64,000 bases of DNA from JACCZX01 sp963786295 (GTDB lineage Bacteria; Pseudomonadota; Gammaproteobacteria; Burkholderiales; Burkholderiaceae_F), in the NCBI GenBank assembly GCA_963786295.1, contig CAWAYV010000028.1, positions 1 to 64,000 on the forward strand. Direction: 5' to 3'. Below the pieces are notes generated by a model. It searched no databases. It was not told the origin of the DNA and saw only the letters and a list, made by a program, of their open reading frames with translations. Both the position numbers and the translations under genes were made by a program. This document shows, in pieces, positions 7,959-17,399 of this stretch (its first letter is position 1; every line of letters begins with the position of its first letter).

Positions 7959-9437
7959 CTAACCCCAACTGAGCAGATTCAAAAACTCGCGCCGCGTCTT
8001 CGGCCCGTACGTGACGAACGCCGGGTCGGGTCGCTCGCGATATTCCTGCCGTTGCAGCGCCACTTTGTCTTGCCGTACGTGTTTCTTGACCACGTCGGGG
8101 GCCACCGGATAGATCTTCAGCGCATTTGATCCGAAAATTTTTGCGCGTAGCGCCGGAGTGATTTCTGTGTAACCGTGCTTGTCGCGCAACTCGGGCGCGA
8201 TCTGGAACGTGCGGAACGCCTGGATCTGATCTTGCGGTGATCCGTACCAGATCGAATCGGTGCCCCACAGCACGTTGTTCTCGCCGCAGTATTTGACGAG
8301 CTTGCCGATCGTGTGCGCGGCGGTATCCGGGTCGCGCATCGCCAGCCTCCAGGTGGAACCGAGCTCCGCATAAACGTTCGATCCTGGCTTGACGCCGTTT
8401 TCGAGCAGGCTTGTCACCAATGCATCGATGCCTTCGGTGCGCTTCGCGTCGTATGCGCCTTCCGTTTTGTTCGCCACGAATCCCGAGTGATAGATCAGGA
8501 AGTTGACGTCGGGATAGCGCTTCGCGACTCGGCCGATATCGACGCAGGTCGAGTGCTCGTACGACTTCGGGCCAAACGCGAGCCCTTTGTGGATCGCGAT
8601 GTTGCGGATGCCGAGCTTGCGCGCTTTTTCGATCAAGCGAATGCCCGGCTCGTCGTCCATGAAGAATCCGCCGGCGCCGTCGGGTCCCCACTGCGTATAC
8701 GTCTTCCACGCCGAGATCTTGTAGCGCGCCGCCAGCTCGTCCATGCCTTCCAGGTCGCCAGGCTGGTTCGGATTGACACGGCCGTGCAACAGTAAGCGAT
8801 GAGTTCCATTCAATTGCTCGACGATGCGAGCAGTCGCCGCTGCCTCTTCGATCGTCAGCGGCTCGCCTTCGCGTGTCGATGGCACGAAGGACAGCACCAT
8901 CAGATCGGTGTCCGAATCCATGAAGACATCTTTGACGAACTGATCGGGCCCGATGCAGCGCAGATAATCGAACTCGCCCGGTCCTCTGTGCGGCTCGCAA
9001 CGCGCCGACGAGGCAAAACCCTGCATCGGCTTCGCGCCGGGCGGCAAGCGCTTCAGCCACGCGCCGGTCGGGTTCACAAAATGGCCTTGCACGTCGAAAA
9101 TGAATTCGGTGCCGTCGACCGACGAACGCGCCAACTGCATGTCGAGCGCAGCTTCCCTGTCGATCTGATAGAACCCGCCGCGCGCACCGCTCGATGCGTA
9201 GGCATCGTTCATCGCGAGCAACGATGACGCAGCACCGCACGCCGAAACCAGGAAGCTGCGACGGTCGACGCCGAGCCGCTTCGCATTCGCGGTGGCCGAT
9301 TCGAACGCGAGCCGGCGCGCGTGGTGATGCGTCGGTGATAGCGGGATCGGCGCGTACTCGCCGTTGGTCGAGGTATCGAGCTTGATCGGCAGCCGCAGTC
9401 CTTCAGGATCGTGTTGAAAGCGCATATGAACCTCCAT
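7959..9437 (-). CDS. Amidohydrolase family 2 protein, probably exported
   Basis: This is a 492-residue metal-dependent hydrolase of the amidohydrolase-2 (TIM-barrel) family. The barrel starts near residue 98 with FDVQGHFVNP. Later strands show HGRVNPNQPGD, IAIHKG, FLIYHSGF and NNVLWGTDSIWYGSPQDQ, whose His and Asp residues are the expected metal ligands. About 58 residues precede a twin-arginine-like segment (DRRSFLVSACGAASSLLA, residues 58-75), so either the protein is exported by Tat with a long N-extension or the true start lies downstream. Distant relatives include decarboxylases and hydrolases of aromatic or lactone substrates; the substrate is not predictable. The frame is intact, and the neighbours give no pathway. 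Confidence 0.8.
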   Translation of the reverse strand: MEVHMRFQHDPEGLRLPIKLDTSTNGEYAPIPLSPTHHHARRLAFESATANAKRLGVDRRSFLVSACGAASSLLAMNDAYASSGARGGFYQIDREAALDMQLARSSVDGTEFIFDVQGHFVNPTGAWLKRLPPGAKPMQGFASSARCEPHRGPGEFDYLRCIGPDQFVKDVFMDSDTDLMVLSFVPSTREGEPLTIEEAAATARIVEQLNGTHRLLLHGRVNPNQPGDLEGMDELAARYKISAWKTYTQWGPDGAGGFFMDDEPGIRLIEKARKLGIRNIAIHKGLAFGPKSYEHSTCVDIGRVAKRYPDVNFLIYHSGFVANKTEGAYDAKRTEGIDALVTSLLENGVKPGSNVYAELGSTWRLAMRDPDTAAHTIGKLVKYCGENNVLWGTDSIWYGSPQDQIQAFRTFQIAPELRDKHGYTEITPALRAKIFGSNALKIYPVAPDVVKKHVRQDKVALQRQEYRERPDPAFVTYGPKTRREFLNLLSWG

Positions 9438-9510
9438 CGAACGTGACTCGAATTATGAGGCGAATTATGGAGAGATTCAGGCTTGGCGCGGCGGCGGCAT
9501 AATCCTTCGC

Positions 9511-10878
9511 ATGCGGCGTCCGCACCTGTCACTGGTGTCCTTGCGCGAGCTGGCCATCAGTGCCGGTCCGTTCATATTGCTGACGCTGGTGCTGTTGTGG
9601 CTCGCCTATCTGATTCTCGATCCGACGCCGCCGCGTACCGTCGTGATGGCCACCGGCCCCGAGCAGGGCGCGTACGCGGAGTTCGGCAAGCGCTACGCGG
9701 CTGAGCTTGCGCGATACGGAATTAAGGTTGAGCTGCGCACGACGGCAGGCGCTGCGGAAAATCGCAGGCTGTTGCGCGATCCCAATTCCGGCGTTGACAT
9801 CGCATTCATGCAAAGCGGTGCCGGTGACGCCATCTACGCGGTGGACGAGGACAACAGTGGACGGCCGTTGGTTTCGCTCGGCGATTTGTTTGTCGAACCC
9901 GTGTGGTTTTTCTATCGCACCGACGCTGCACGGCGCACGACATCGAGTGACACGCTGGATCGATTGCCGCAGCTGGTGCCGTTGCGCTTGAATATCGGTG
10001 CGCACGGCAGTGGCGCCGCCAATCTGATCGACAAACTGTTCAACGCAAACAAGATTGAGCCGTCGCAGATGAAACTGCAGCGGCTGCCGCCGACTCCGGC
10101 CGTGGTCGCGCTGCTGGGCGGTGAAATCGATGCGCTCGCCTTCGTATCGGCACCCGAGTCGGCGCTGGTGCGCATGTTGCTGCAGACACCCGGCATCGGT
10201 CTGCTCCAGTTTCCGCAGGCCGACGCGTATGCGCGGCGCTTCGCGTTTCTAACGCGCGTCACGGTGCCGCGCGGCACGATCGATCTGGCGCGCGACGTGC
10301 CACCGGCCGACATTCCTTTGGTGGCTGCCACTGCGAGCCTGGTGACGACCGATCGCTTTCATCCGGCATTGGTCCAGTTATTCGTGCAGGCGGCGCAGCG
10401 TATCCATGGCGAGACCTCCTGGTTCGGCCCGGCCGGAGAATTTCCCAATGGCACCGCACGCGAGTTTCCGCTGGCCAAGGAGGCGGCCCGGTTTTATCGC
10501 GACGGGCCGCCAGTGTTGCAACGCTACCTGCCGTTTTGGATCGCGAACCTGATCGATCGCATGTGGGTGGTGCTGGCGTCGATCATCGTGATTCTGATTC
10601 CGCTGTCGCGAATCGTGCCGCCACTTTACGAGTTTCGAATCCGTTCGCGTGTGTTTCGCTGGTATCGGCAGTTGCGGGAGATCGAGGACGCGGCCGAGCA
10701 AGCCGATGTGAGGCCCGGCGAGCTGTTGCCGAAGCTCGACGAGCTCGAGCACCGGGTCGAAAAGATAAGCGTGCCTTTGTCGTACGCCGATCAGCTGTAT
10801 GCGCTGCGCAGCCATATCGATATGGTGCGCAAGCACCTGCAGGGTGGCGCGCCAAACGCCGAAGACTTCAGCGCCTGA
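9511..10878 (+). CDS. TAXI-family TRAP solute receptor with C-terminal membrane anchor
   Basis: This is a 455-residue receptor of the TAXI type (TRAP-associated extracytoplasmic immunogenic). An N-terminal membrane segment (FILLTLVLLWLAYLIL, about residues 20-35) leads into the binding domain. There VVMATGPEQGAYAEFGKRYA and LRTTAGAAENRRLL match the family start, and GVDIAFMQSGAGD and IGAHGSGAANLIDKLF form the ligand cleft. Unlike ordinary soluble TAXI proteins, it has a second membrane helix (MWVVLASIIVILIPLSRIVP, near residue 350) and a cytoplasmic tail of about 80 residues rich in charged, helix-forming residues. No TRAP permease is adjacent, so it may act as a sensor or use a distant permease. 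The frame is intact. Confidence 0.82.
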   Translation: MRRPHLSLVSLRELAISAGPFILLTLVLLWLAYLILDPTPPRTVVMATGPEQGAYAEFGKRYAAELARYGIKVELRTTAGAAENRRLLRDPNSGVDIAFMQSGAGDAIYAVDEDNSGRPLVSLGDLFVEPVWFFYRTDAARRTTSSDTLDRLPQLVPLRLNIGAHGSGAANLIDKLFNANKIEPSQMKLQRLPPTPAVVALLGGEIDALAFVSAPESALVRMLLQTPGIGLLQFPQADAYARRFAFLTRVTVPRGTIDLARDVPPADIPLVAATASLVTTDRFHPALVQLFVQAAQRIHGETSWFGPAGEFPNGTAREFPLAKEAARFYRDGPPVLQRYLPFWIANLIDRMWVVLASIIVILIPLSRIVPPLYEFRIRSRVFRWYRQLREIEDAAEQADVRPGELLPKLDELEHRVEKISVPLSYADQLYALRSHIDMVRKHLQGGAPNAEDFSA

Positions 10879-10891
10879 TCGACGCAAACGC

Positions 10892-11383
10892 CTACCGCAG
10901 GTCAGCCCGCTGGCGAATCGCTTCTATCCTTGCGCGATTGGCTCCGAAGTCTTTGCGGCCGAGCCGTGACGCCGAGCGCACGTGAATGACTCGCGCGGCG
11001 GGGTCAAGCAGGAATTCCGCGTCGTCGACGAATCGCAGCCAGCGAGTCTCGAACTGCACGGATATATATTCGGGACTGTTTTCGATGATGTGCGCACCGG
11101 GCCAGCCCGCCAGCACGTCGCGCAGCCGATTCATCGCGAGCGCCGAGTCCTGAGTGAACGCGAGCGGCTCGATCGCCGCATACTCGACCGCGTAATCGGC
11201 TGCGGGCCACAGCGAAGCCTGGCTGCTGACGCTGTTCTGCGTGCGCGACGGCGGCTTCAATTTGCCTTCGCGCAGTCCAGGTTCGGAGGGCGGCCGGCCT
11301 TTCAGCAATCCGAACTGTCCGGCTGCGAGCAAAAGCAGCGGCAGGATGATGAAGATAAAGGCGATGACGGCAAGCGTACGCAT
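10892..11383 (-). CDS. DUF1499 family membrane-anchored protein
   Basis: This 163-residue protein has a single N-terminal membrane helix (LAVIAFIFIILPLLLLAAGQ) and a DUF1499 domain. The latter shows the typical pattern: short SRTQNSVSSQA, a central AMNRLRDVLAGWPGAHIIE, and a final FVDDAEFLLDPAARVIHVRSASR with the DFGANRARIEAIR end. The domain has no assigned activity. It is the last gene of the long minus-strand operon headed by the sigma factor; its start lies 6 nt after the stop of the oxidoreductase, so it is co-transcribed. A short convergent gap separates it from the TAXI receptor. Confidence 0.8.
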   Translation of the reverse strand: MRTLAVIAFIFIILPLLLLAAGQFGLLKGRPPSEPGLREGKLKPPSRTQNSVSSQASLWPAADYAVEYAAIEPLAFTQDSALAMNRLRDVLAGWPGAHIIENSPEYISVQFETRWLRFVDDAEFLLDPAARVIHVRSASRLGRKDFGANRARIEAIRQRADLR

Positions 11384-11389
11384 GGCGGG

Positions 11390-12512
11390 TTACGGGTCTG
11401 GGTTCGGGCGTCTGAACTTCGCAATGTAATCGCGATCGATCCGATCTTTCCAGTACCACACCCAGCGGCCGGCGAACGCCCATGGCCCCCACGACGCGAT
11501 CGCGTGCTTGGGTCCGGTGGTCAACAAGTACAAGGCACGGCGCTGTGGTTTGAACGCCGAAAGCGGTTGCGCAGTCAGTGCGGCGATCAGATTGTGGGCG
11601 AGCGGCGGAGCAGCACGCACAGCGTATACGCCGGATTTAGGCCGCGGCGTTTCGATCAACGTGGCGGCATCGCCAGCGGCAAATACGAACGGATGCGAAA
11701 TCGATTGCAAACGGGAGTTGACGGCGACAAAGCCGAGTTCGTCGAGTGCCAGTCCGGTGTCACGCAGCCATGCGGCGGCCGATGCACCAGTGGCGATCAA
11801 CGCGGCGTCCGTGGCGATGGTGTGCTCGCCCTCAGTAATAACGGCGCCTGATTCGACGCGCTGGGCGATGGTGTCGAGCACCTGCACGCCATTGTTCACC
11901 AGCGCCGCGTTCATCAGCGAACGCGCACGATGTCCGTGACCGGGCAGAATCGGCACGCCGCCGGTGAGCAACTGTACGTGCACCGGCGATTGCATCGTGC
12001 GTGCGCGGTAGGCGGCGGCCAGTGCAGTTTCCGCGCCGCCGGCGCCGCCGCCGATCACGGTTAATCGGAACGTGTCGCGCGCTATGGCGGCGCGCTGCAC
12101 GATGTGTTGCCAGCCGGCGACGAAGCCGCTGAATGGGCGCAGCGGCAGCGCATGTTCGCGTGCACCGGCGATCGCGTCGACGTTGATTTCGGCGCCGGTG
12201 GCGATCGACAACACATCGAAGGCGAACGCTTCGCCGCGGTCGGTGAAAGCAATCCTGTTGGCCAGGTCGAGTTTTTGTCACGTGCGCCGTCACGAGCTGT
12301 GCACCCGCCGCTTGCGCCAGCGGCACAAGGTCGATCGTCAATTCTTCCAGCTGGTAATGGCCGGCAATCCAGCCCGGCAACATACCGCTGTATCGCAACT
12401 GGTTCGACGGCGCTACGACCACGATTTCCACGTCGGTCATCCGGCGGCGTGCGATCTCGCGCAACACGAGCACGTGCGCCTGCCCGCCGCCGGCGAGCAG
12501 CAAGCGTTTCAT
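11390..12512 (-). CDS. FAD-dependent pyridine nucleotide-disulfide oxidoreductase, Nterm_to_SelD type (frameshifted)
   Basis: This is a two-Rossmann flavoprotein of the NDH-2-like group, resembling the domain found N-terminal to selenophosphate synthetase in some SelD fusions (TIGR03169, from memory). The FAD site at the start is LLLAGGGQAHVLVLREIAR, followed by NQLRYSGMLPGWIAGHY. The second nucleotide site is LTVIGGGAGGAETALAAAYR. The FAD-binding C-terminal motif HPFVFAAGDAATL precedes a segment with WKDRIDRDYIAKFR. One shift near 12275 splits the frame after HVTKTRP. It has no CxxC redox pair, so it probably passes electrons from NAD(P)H to a quinone or small acceptor. In this operon it is a candidate reductase. 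Confidence 0.8.
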
Positions 12513-12542
12513 CGCGCTCGCGCCGCGCGATAAACAGCGAAC

Positions 12543-13235
12543 TCAGCGAGCATCGCGATAGCGCTGTGCCAGCCGCTGCGGATCGGCGCCGAAAAAGTAC
12601 GCAAGACGAAAGCGCCACATCAGAACGATCGTGCGCCAGATACCGTACCGTTGCCAACGCCGCCCCGACGTCACAACGCGTGCGCTGATCGCAGCCGGCC
12701 AAGAAAGACCCTTGGCCCGCTTCGAGAATTCGACATCTTCCATCAAGGCGATCGGCGCAAAACCCGCCAGCCGCTCGAACGCCGATCGCGTGACAAAGAT
12801 CGCCTGATCACCGGTGCAGATGCCGGTCAAGCGCGAGCGCCAGTTCATCATCGCTGAAACGACGCTCAACATCGGCGCCTGGCCGTCGATGCGCACGTCG
12901 AAGCGCCCCCACGCACGACCGCTGGTTCGAAGCGAGGTTTCGATCAAGCGATCGGCCGATTCGGGCAGCTCGCTGTCCGCATGGACGAACAGCAGCACGT
13001 CGGCGCCGTCATCGATCGCCGCCCTCGCACCGGCATTCATCTGCTGCGCCCGTCCGCGCTCAGATTGCAGCACCCGATCGGCGTGCGCTTTCGAGAGCAC
13101 TGCAGTGGCATCGGTGCTGCCGCCATCGACGACGATTACTCGGGCGCCGCGCGCGCGCAGCGCGGCCAGTCGAGCAAGCGTCGATTCGATCGCGGCGGCT
13201 TCGTTGAAGACTGGAACGACCACCGCGAGTCGCAT
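12543..13235 (-). CDS. TIGR04283-type family 2 glycosyltransferase
   Basis: This 230-residue GT-A glycosyltransferase starts with LAVVVPVFNEAAAIESTLAR and shows the nucleotide-sugar site VIVVDGGSTDATAVL. The DXD-like metal site lies in LLFVHADSELP, and GDQAIFVTRSAFERLAGF and ALMEDVEFSKRAK carry the acceptor-side residues. This short form without membrane helices is the TIGR04283 group, which is repeatedly found beside ArsS-family radical SAM genes and named arsenosugar biosynthesis glycosyltransferase. The ArsS homologue sits four genes upstream in the same operon, which supports that assignment. The sugar and acceptor are not known. The frame is intact, 6 nt from DUF547. Confidence 0.87.
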   Translation of the reverse strand: MRLAVVVPVFNEAAAIESTLARLAALRARGARVIVVDGGSTDATAVLSKAHADRVLQSERGRAQQMNAGARAAIDDGADVLLFVHADSELPESADRLIETSLRTSGRAWGRFDVRIDGQAPMLSVVSAMMNWRSRLTGICTGDQAIFVTRSAFERLAGFAPIALMEDVEFSKRAKGLSWPAAISARVVTSGRRWQRYGIWRTIVLMWRFRLAYFFGADPQRLAQRYRDAR

Positions 13236-13241
13236 TAGCTG

Positions 13242-14075
13242 CTAGCGCACGTCGTTCAGCGACCAGTCGTACTCGAGAAAGCGGATCGGCACTTTGCCGG
13301 AGCGAAGTTGCGCACGATCGTCCGCTGCATCGGCCAGCTGGTCTGCGTACTTTGCGACGACGTCGTTCACCGATGAAAACCCCTTGTGACCTTTGTCGAA
13401 ATCCTTGCCGTACCAATCGAAAATGCGCGACAGCTCAACCGTTTTCGATTGCGCGTTGTAGCGATTGCGTGAGCGGTCAGACATGAAGCGCGTGAAGAGC
13501 TCGTCGAGCTGCGCGTCGATCTTGTCCGGCGTCAACGCACGATTGCTCAGCATCGGGCAGCCGACCGATGCGCAGTTGACCGCGACGTGCACGCGCGGAT
13601 CGTCAAATGCGCCCGGCGCGCGCATCGTGTCGTGCTCGATCCCGTCCAGGTGTTGCTGCTTACCAAGCAGCGTGAAGAAGCGGTCCTTCCACGGGTTGCC
13701 GACCACCGTGCCGAAATCGCGAATCGATTTCAGATTTGGATAGCGCGTCAGAACTTTCTCGATCGTGAAAGCGTTGTACGCGTTAGCGAGAAACGCATAC
13801 TGCTGCGGCTTGCTCCAACCCGCGTACTGTGCCGGCGTGACGGCCGACAACGATTGCAGATACGCAGCAAGCGCCGCGCGCTCTTGCGCCAAGCCTTTGT
13901 AGTCCACCTGGCTCGCATTTGCTCGACCCGGCCCGTCGTTTATCAATTTCACGTGCTTGCGCAACAGCGAGTCCCACGCCGCGTGTGTGTGATCGAACGT
14001 GGATTGCGCGACCGCGTGCAGCGGAAACCATTGCAGCGCAATCGCCGCCAGCAGAAACTTACGCCTTGGCTTCAT
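13242..14075 (-). CDS. DUF547 domain protein, secreted
   Basis: This is a 277-residue DUF547 protein. The start at 14075 (MKPRRKFLLAAIALQWF) gives a signal peptide ending near AVAQS. The domain shows AWDSLLRKHVKLIN, VDYKGLAQERAALAAYLQSL, QYAFLANAYNAFTIEKVL and the hallmark VHVAVNCASVGCPMLSNRAL with its conserved Cys, His and Asn residues. It ends with FLEYDWSLNDVR, the usual family end. The pattern suggests a papain-like fold of unknown activity, acting in the periplasm. The start overlaps the stop of the upstream TVP38-oxidoreductase fusion by 17 nt, so the two are translationally coupled. DUF547 genes are frequent partners of ArsS clusters. Confidence 0.87.
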   Translation of the reverse strand: MKPRRKFLLAAIALQWFPLHAVAQSTFDHTHAAWDSLLRKHVKLINDGPGRANASQVDYKGLAQERAALAAYLQSLSAVTPAQYAGWSKPQQYAFLANAYNAFTIEKVLTRYPNLKSIRDFGTVVGNPWKDRFFTLLGKQQHLDGIEHDTMRAPGAFDDPRVHVAVNCASVGCPMLSNRALTPDKIDAQLDELFTRFMSDRSRNRYNAQSKTVELSRIFDWYGKDFDKGHKGFSSVNDVVAKYADQLADAADDRAQLRSGKVPIRFLEYDWSLNDVR

Positions 14076-16313
14076 GCAATGCGCCGTGCACCTGCGCACT
14101 CTGATCGGCATACGCTGGACGCTTGTTGCCGCTCATCGACAGCAGTGCTCGCAGCACGGCGCCTAGTCCGCCGGCGCCACGACGCCATGCCTGAAACGCG
14201 GTGAGTACGTCCCACTGACCCTGCGTGACTGTCGATCTTTTCCACACGCCGGCCGCGTACTTATTCGCCTCGGCCAGCGTCGGGTAGATATGAATCGTGC
14301 CGAGAATCTTGTTCAGTCCCAGATTTTGCTTCATCGCCAGCACGTATTCGGCGATCAGATCACCCGCGTGGTCGCCGACGATCGTTACGCCGAGAATCTT
14401 GTCGGTGCCCGGGCGCAGTCAGCACCTTGACGAAGCCATCGGCCTCGCCGTCGGCGATCGCGCGGTCGAGGTCGTCGATGCCGTACACGGTCGTCGTGTA
14501 CGCGATTTTCTTTTCCTGCGCTTCTTCTTCGTTCAAACCGACTCGCGCCACTTCCGGATCGGTAAACGTCGCCCAGGGAATTACGCGGTAATCGGCTTTG
14601 TATTTCCTGAACGTACCGAACAGCGCGTTGACTGCGGCGTACCACGCTTGATGCGACGCGGTGTGCGTGAATTGATAAGGCCCGGCAACGTCGCCGCACG
14701 CATAGATGTTTGGATAAAGCGTTTGCAGGTAGTCGTCGGTCTCGACGGTTTTCTGCTGCGTCACGTTGATGCCGAGTTCTTCGAGGCCATAACCGCGCGT
14801 GTTGGGCGCGCGCCCGACGGCGACCAGCACCTGATCGAACTCGATCGCGACTTGCTTGCCTTCGTGTTCGGCGATCAGGCGACGCACGCCATCGCTCATC
14901 TCAAATCGCACGGCCTTGTGGCCGAGTTTCACATCGATCCCTTCAGCGACAAAGCGGTCGCGTACGCGCTGCGACACTTCCGGATCCTCACGCACCATCA
15001 GTCGCGGCAGCATTTCTACCTGCGTCACCTGGCTGCCGAGACGAGCAAACGCCTGCGTCAATTCACACCCGATCGGGCCGCCGCCGAGCACGACCAGCCG
15101 TTGCGGCAGTTCACGCAGATCCCACACGGTGTCTGACGTCAGATAGCCGACTTGATCGAGGCCCGGAATCGGCGGTACGAAGGGCCGTGCGCCGGCGGCA
15201 ATCGCGATCGACTTGGTCGTCAATGCTCTGCGGCCCTCGGCCGTCTCGACTTCGACCGTCCACGGCGACGTGATTTTCGCGGTGCCGGCAATACACTCGA
15301 CGCCGAGCGCTTCGTAGCGCTCGACCGAGTCGTGCGGTTCGACTTGCGTTGATCACACGCGAGACGCGCTCCATCACGTCGGCAAAGTCGAACTTGGCAC
15401 TCGCCTGATCGATGCCGAATTCGCGCGAGCGCGCGATATGCGACAGCAGCTTCGCTGATCGGATCAGCGCCTTCGACGGCACGCAGCCGGTGTTCAGGCA
15501 GTCGCCTCCCATCTTGTGTTTTTCGATCAGCGCCACCTTCGCCTTCGTTGCTGCCGCAATGTAGGCAGACACCAGTCCTGCCGACCCGGCGCCGATGACG
15601 ACCAGGTTGTAGTCGTACGACGCGGGCCGCTTATCGTTCCATTTGGCGTAGACCTTGCGCGCCTTGATCGCATCGAGCGCCTTTTTCGCGACCAGCGGAA
15701 AGATGCCGAGCAGCGCAAACGCGATCAACAGGCCGGCCGAGATGCGGAACTCGCCGAGCTTGGTACCGGCATAAACGTAGACGATCGTGCCGGCAAGCAT
15801 GCCGAGCTGACTAACCCAGTAGAACGTCCATGTGCGGATCTTCGTCAGTCCCATCACTAGATTCACGACGAAGAACGGAAACAACGGGACGAGCCGCAGC
15901 GCAAACAGATAAAACGCGCCTTCCTTTTCGATGCCGGCATTGACCGGCGCAAGACGATCGCCGAATTTCATCTGCACCCAGTCGCGCAGCAGCAACCGCG
16001 AAGCGAGGAAGGCCAGTGTGGCGCCGATGGCGGAAGCAAACGAAACGAGAATCGTGCCGACGACGAGGCCGAAGATCGCGCCGCCGACCAACGTTAGGAT
16101 CGTCGCACCCGGAATCGACAGCGCAGCCATCGCGACGTAGGCAAGCAAAAAGACGGCCGCGGTCTGCCAAGGGTATTGAACGTAATACGCATCGACTTTC
16201 GCGCGCTGCTTCTGAAAGTACTCGATCGATAGGTACTCGTTGAGATCGAATACGAAAAACGCAGCGACAGCTGCGACCAATACAAGCGCGATTAACAGGC
16301 GAGTCTTATTCAC
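14059..16313 (-). CDS. TVP38/TMEM64 membrane domain fused to a dihydrolipoamide/mercuric reductase-like flavoprotein (frameshifted)
   Basis: This is a fusion of about 750 residues. Residues 1 to about 225 form a TVP38/TMEM64 (VTT, DedA-like) membrane domain, with LLAYVAMAALSIPGATILTL, the GAIFGLVVGTILVSFASAIG helix and LRLVPLFPFFVVNLVMGLTK. From about residue 235 a class I pyridine nucleotide-disulfide reductase begins: NLVVIGAGSAGLVSAYIAA, then the redox-active disulfide GGDCLNTGCVPSKALI. A shift near 15345 leads to VLGGGPIGCELTQAFARLGS, YACGDVAGPYQFTH and the dimerisation domain (FTDPEVARVGLNEEEAQ). A second shift near 14415 leads to LGTIHIYPTLAEANKYAA and the stop at 14059. Such fusions are known in ArsS-type clusters; the electron acceptor is unknown. 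Confidence 0.85.
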
Positions 16314-16387
16314 GATCGTTCCCCGGATTCTTGGATGCTTGCGCCCACCGCGCAGGCGTCGTTATGTCAAACCGGCTCGAGAATTTC

Positions 16388-17396
16388 TTACGCGGCCACG
16401 GCGAAGCATTCGCGCAAAGGGGCGCGGCCCAGCGCCTCGTCGATCGAAAAATCGGGGCCATTGACGATGCGATGTTTGTAAGACAAGTACGCTGGCGATT
16501 GTCGCGGCCATAGCCGTTCGAACTCGTTGTCCCATGCAGTCGCATCGAAGCGCACCGCGAGTGCATCCACATAGACACCGGCCGCGTCGGCACCGTACAG
16601 GCGCGCGGGCTGAGAGCGCCCGAGGCACCGGTATCGACCCCAACCGCGTAATCAATCCGTAGCGCGTGTTGCTGAAGTTCGGCATGCCGGCGGCACCGTT
16701 GTTGACGACGAAACGCTCGCCCAGCGGAGTGTCGAACACCTTCAGCGCGGGTAAGCAGGTGTGCGTCGATGCAAAGCCATCGAGTGCCGCCTGCTCGAAT
16801 ACGGCGCTCAATGACGGCTCGCGCTCGGTGCTGTGCAACGAATCATGCGCAAAGCGCCAGCCTGCCAGCGCCCAGGCATCGCCATGCACGACGCCGATCC
16901 GAGCGTCGCCGACTTCCGCCACTAGGTGCATCGGCAGCGCGGCGAGTCGCGCGCGCACGCCAGGGTTGATGGCGTCGGCGTGGCGCGCAACCGCGCGTAG
17001 TCTGCTCAGTATCGCGTTCGAGCGTTCGACGTCATCATCGGGCACCGACTCCGGATACGCGCAGCCGCAGCCGTTGGTGTCATCGTCGCCGGCCAGCTCG
17101 GTTTCGACGTTGCCGCGCAACGATGCATGCTGCGCAACTGAGTGGTCGATGTGCATGAATGATTCGGCGTCCGCGTCGAACCAGTGAAAGTCGCCGTTGA
17201 ACACAATTTGCGTGTGCGCGGCCTCGCACTCGGCCATGCGCTCGATCTCGGCAAGTGCAAAGCGATTGCCGTACAGCCCGCCGACGACGTACAGCACTTC
17301 GGCCCGCAACTCGGGGGCGCGCGCAAACGATGACGGCGAATAGCTGTAGGACGCGGGGCAGATTCGGCCGGCGAGGCCGGCGACAGCCGAGTTCAT
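16388..17396 (-). CDS. Metallophosphoesterase (3' part frameshifted)
   Basis: This is a calcineurin-like phosphoesterase. It starts 3 nt after the ArsS stop. Visible motifs are YVVGGLYGNRFALAEIERM (metal-site Asn), FNGDFHWFDADAESF (the GD metal motif), a Cys-rich insert (GCGCAYPESV), a second His motif in IGVVHGDAWALAGWRF, and FVVNNGAAGMPNF near the end. A shift near 16605 moves the last part to another frame, where VDALAVRFDATAWDNEFERL runs to the TAA at 16388. The phosphoester substrate is not predictable. Position between arsS and the flavoprotein fusion suggests a step on a phosphorylated sugar or nucleotide intermediate of the same pathway; that is inference. Confidence 0.75.
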
Positions 17397-17399
17397 TCG

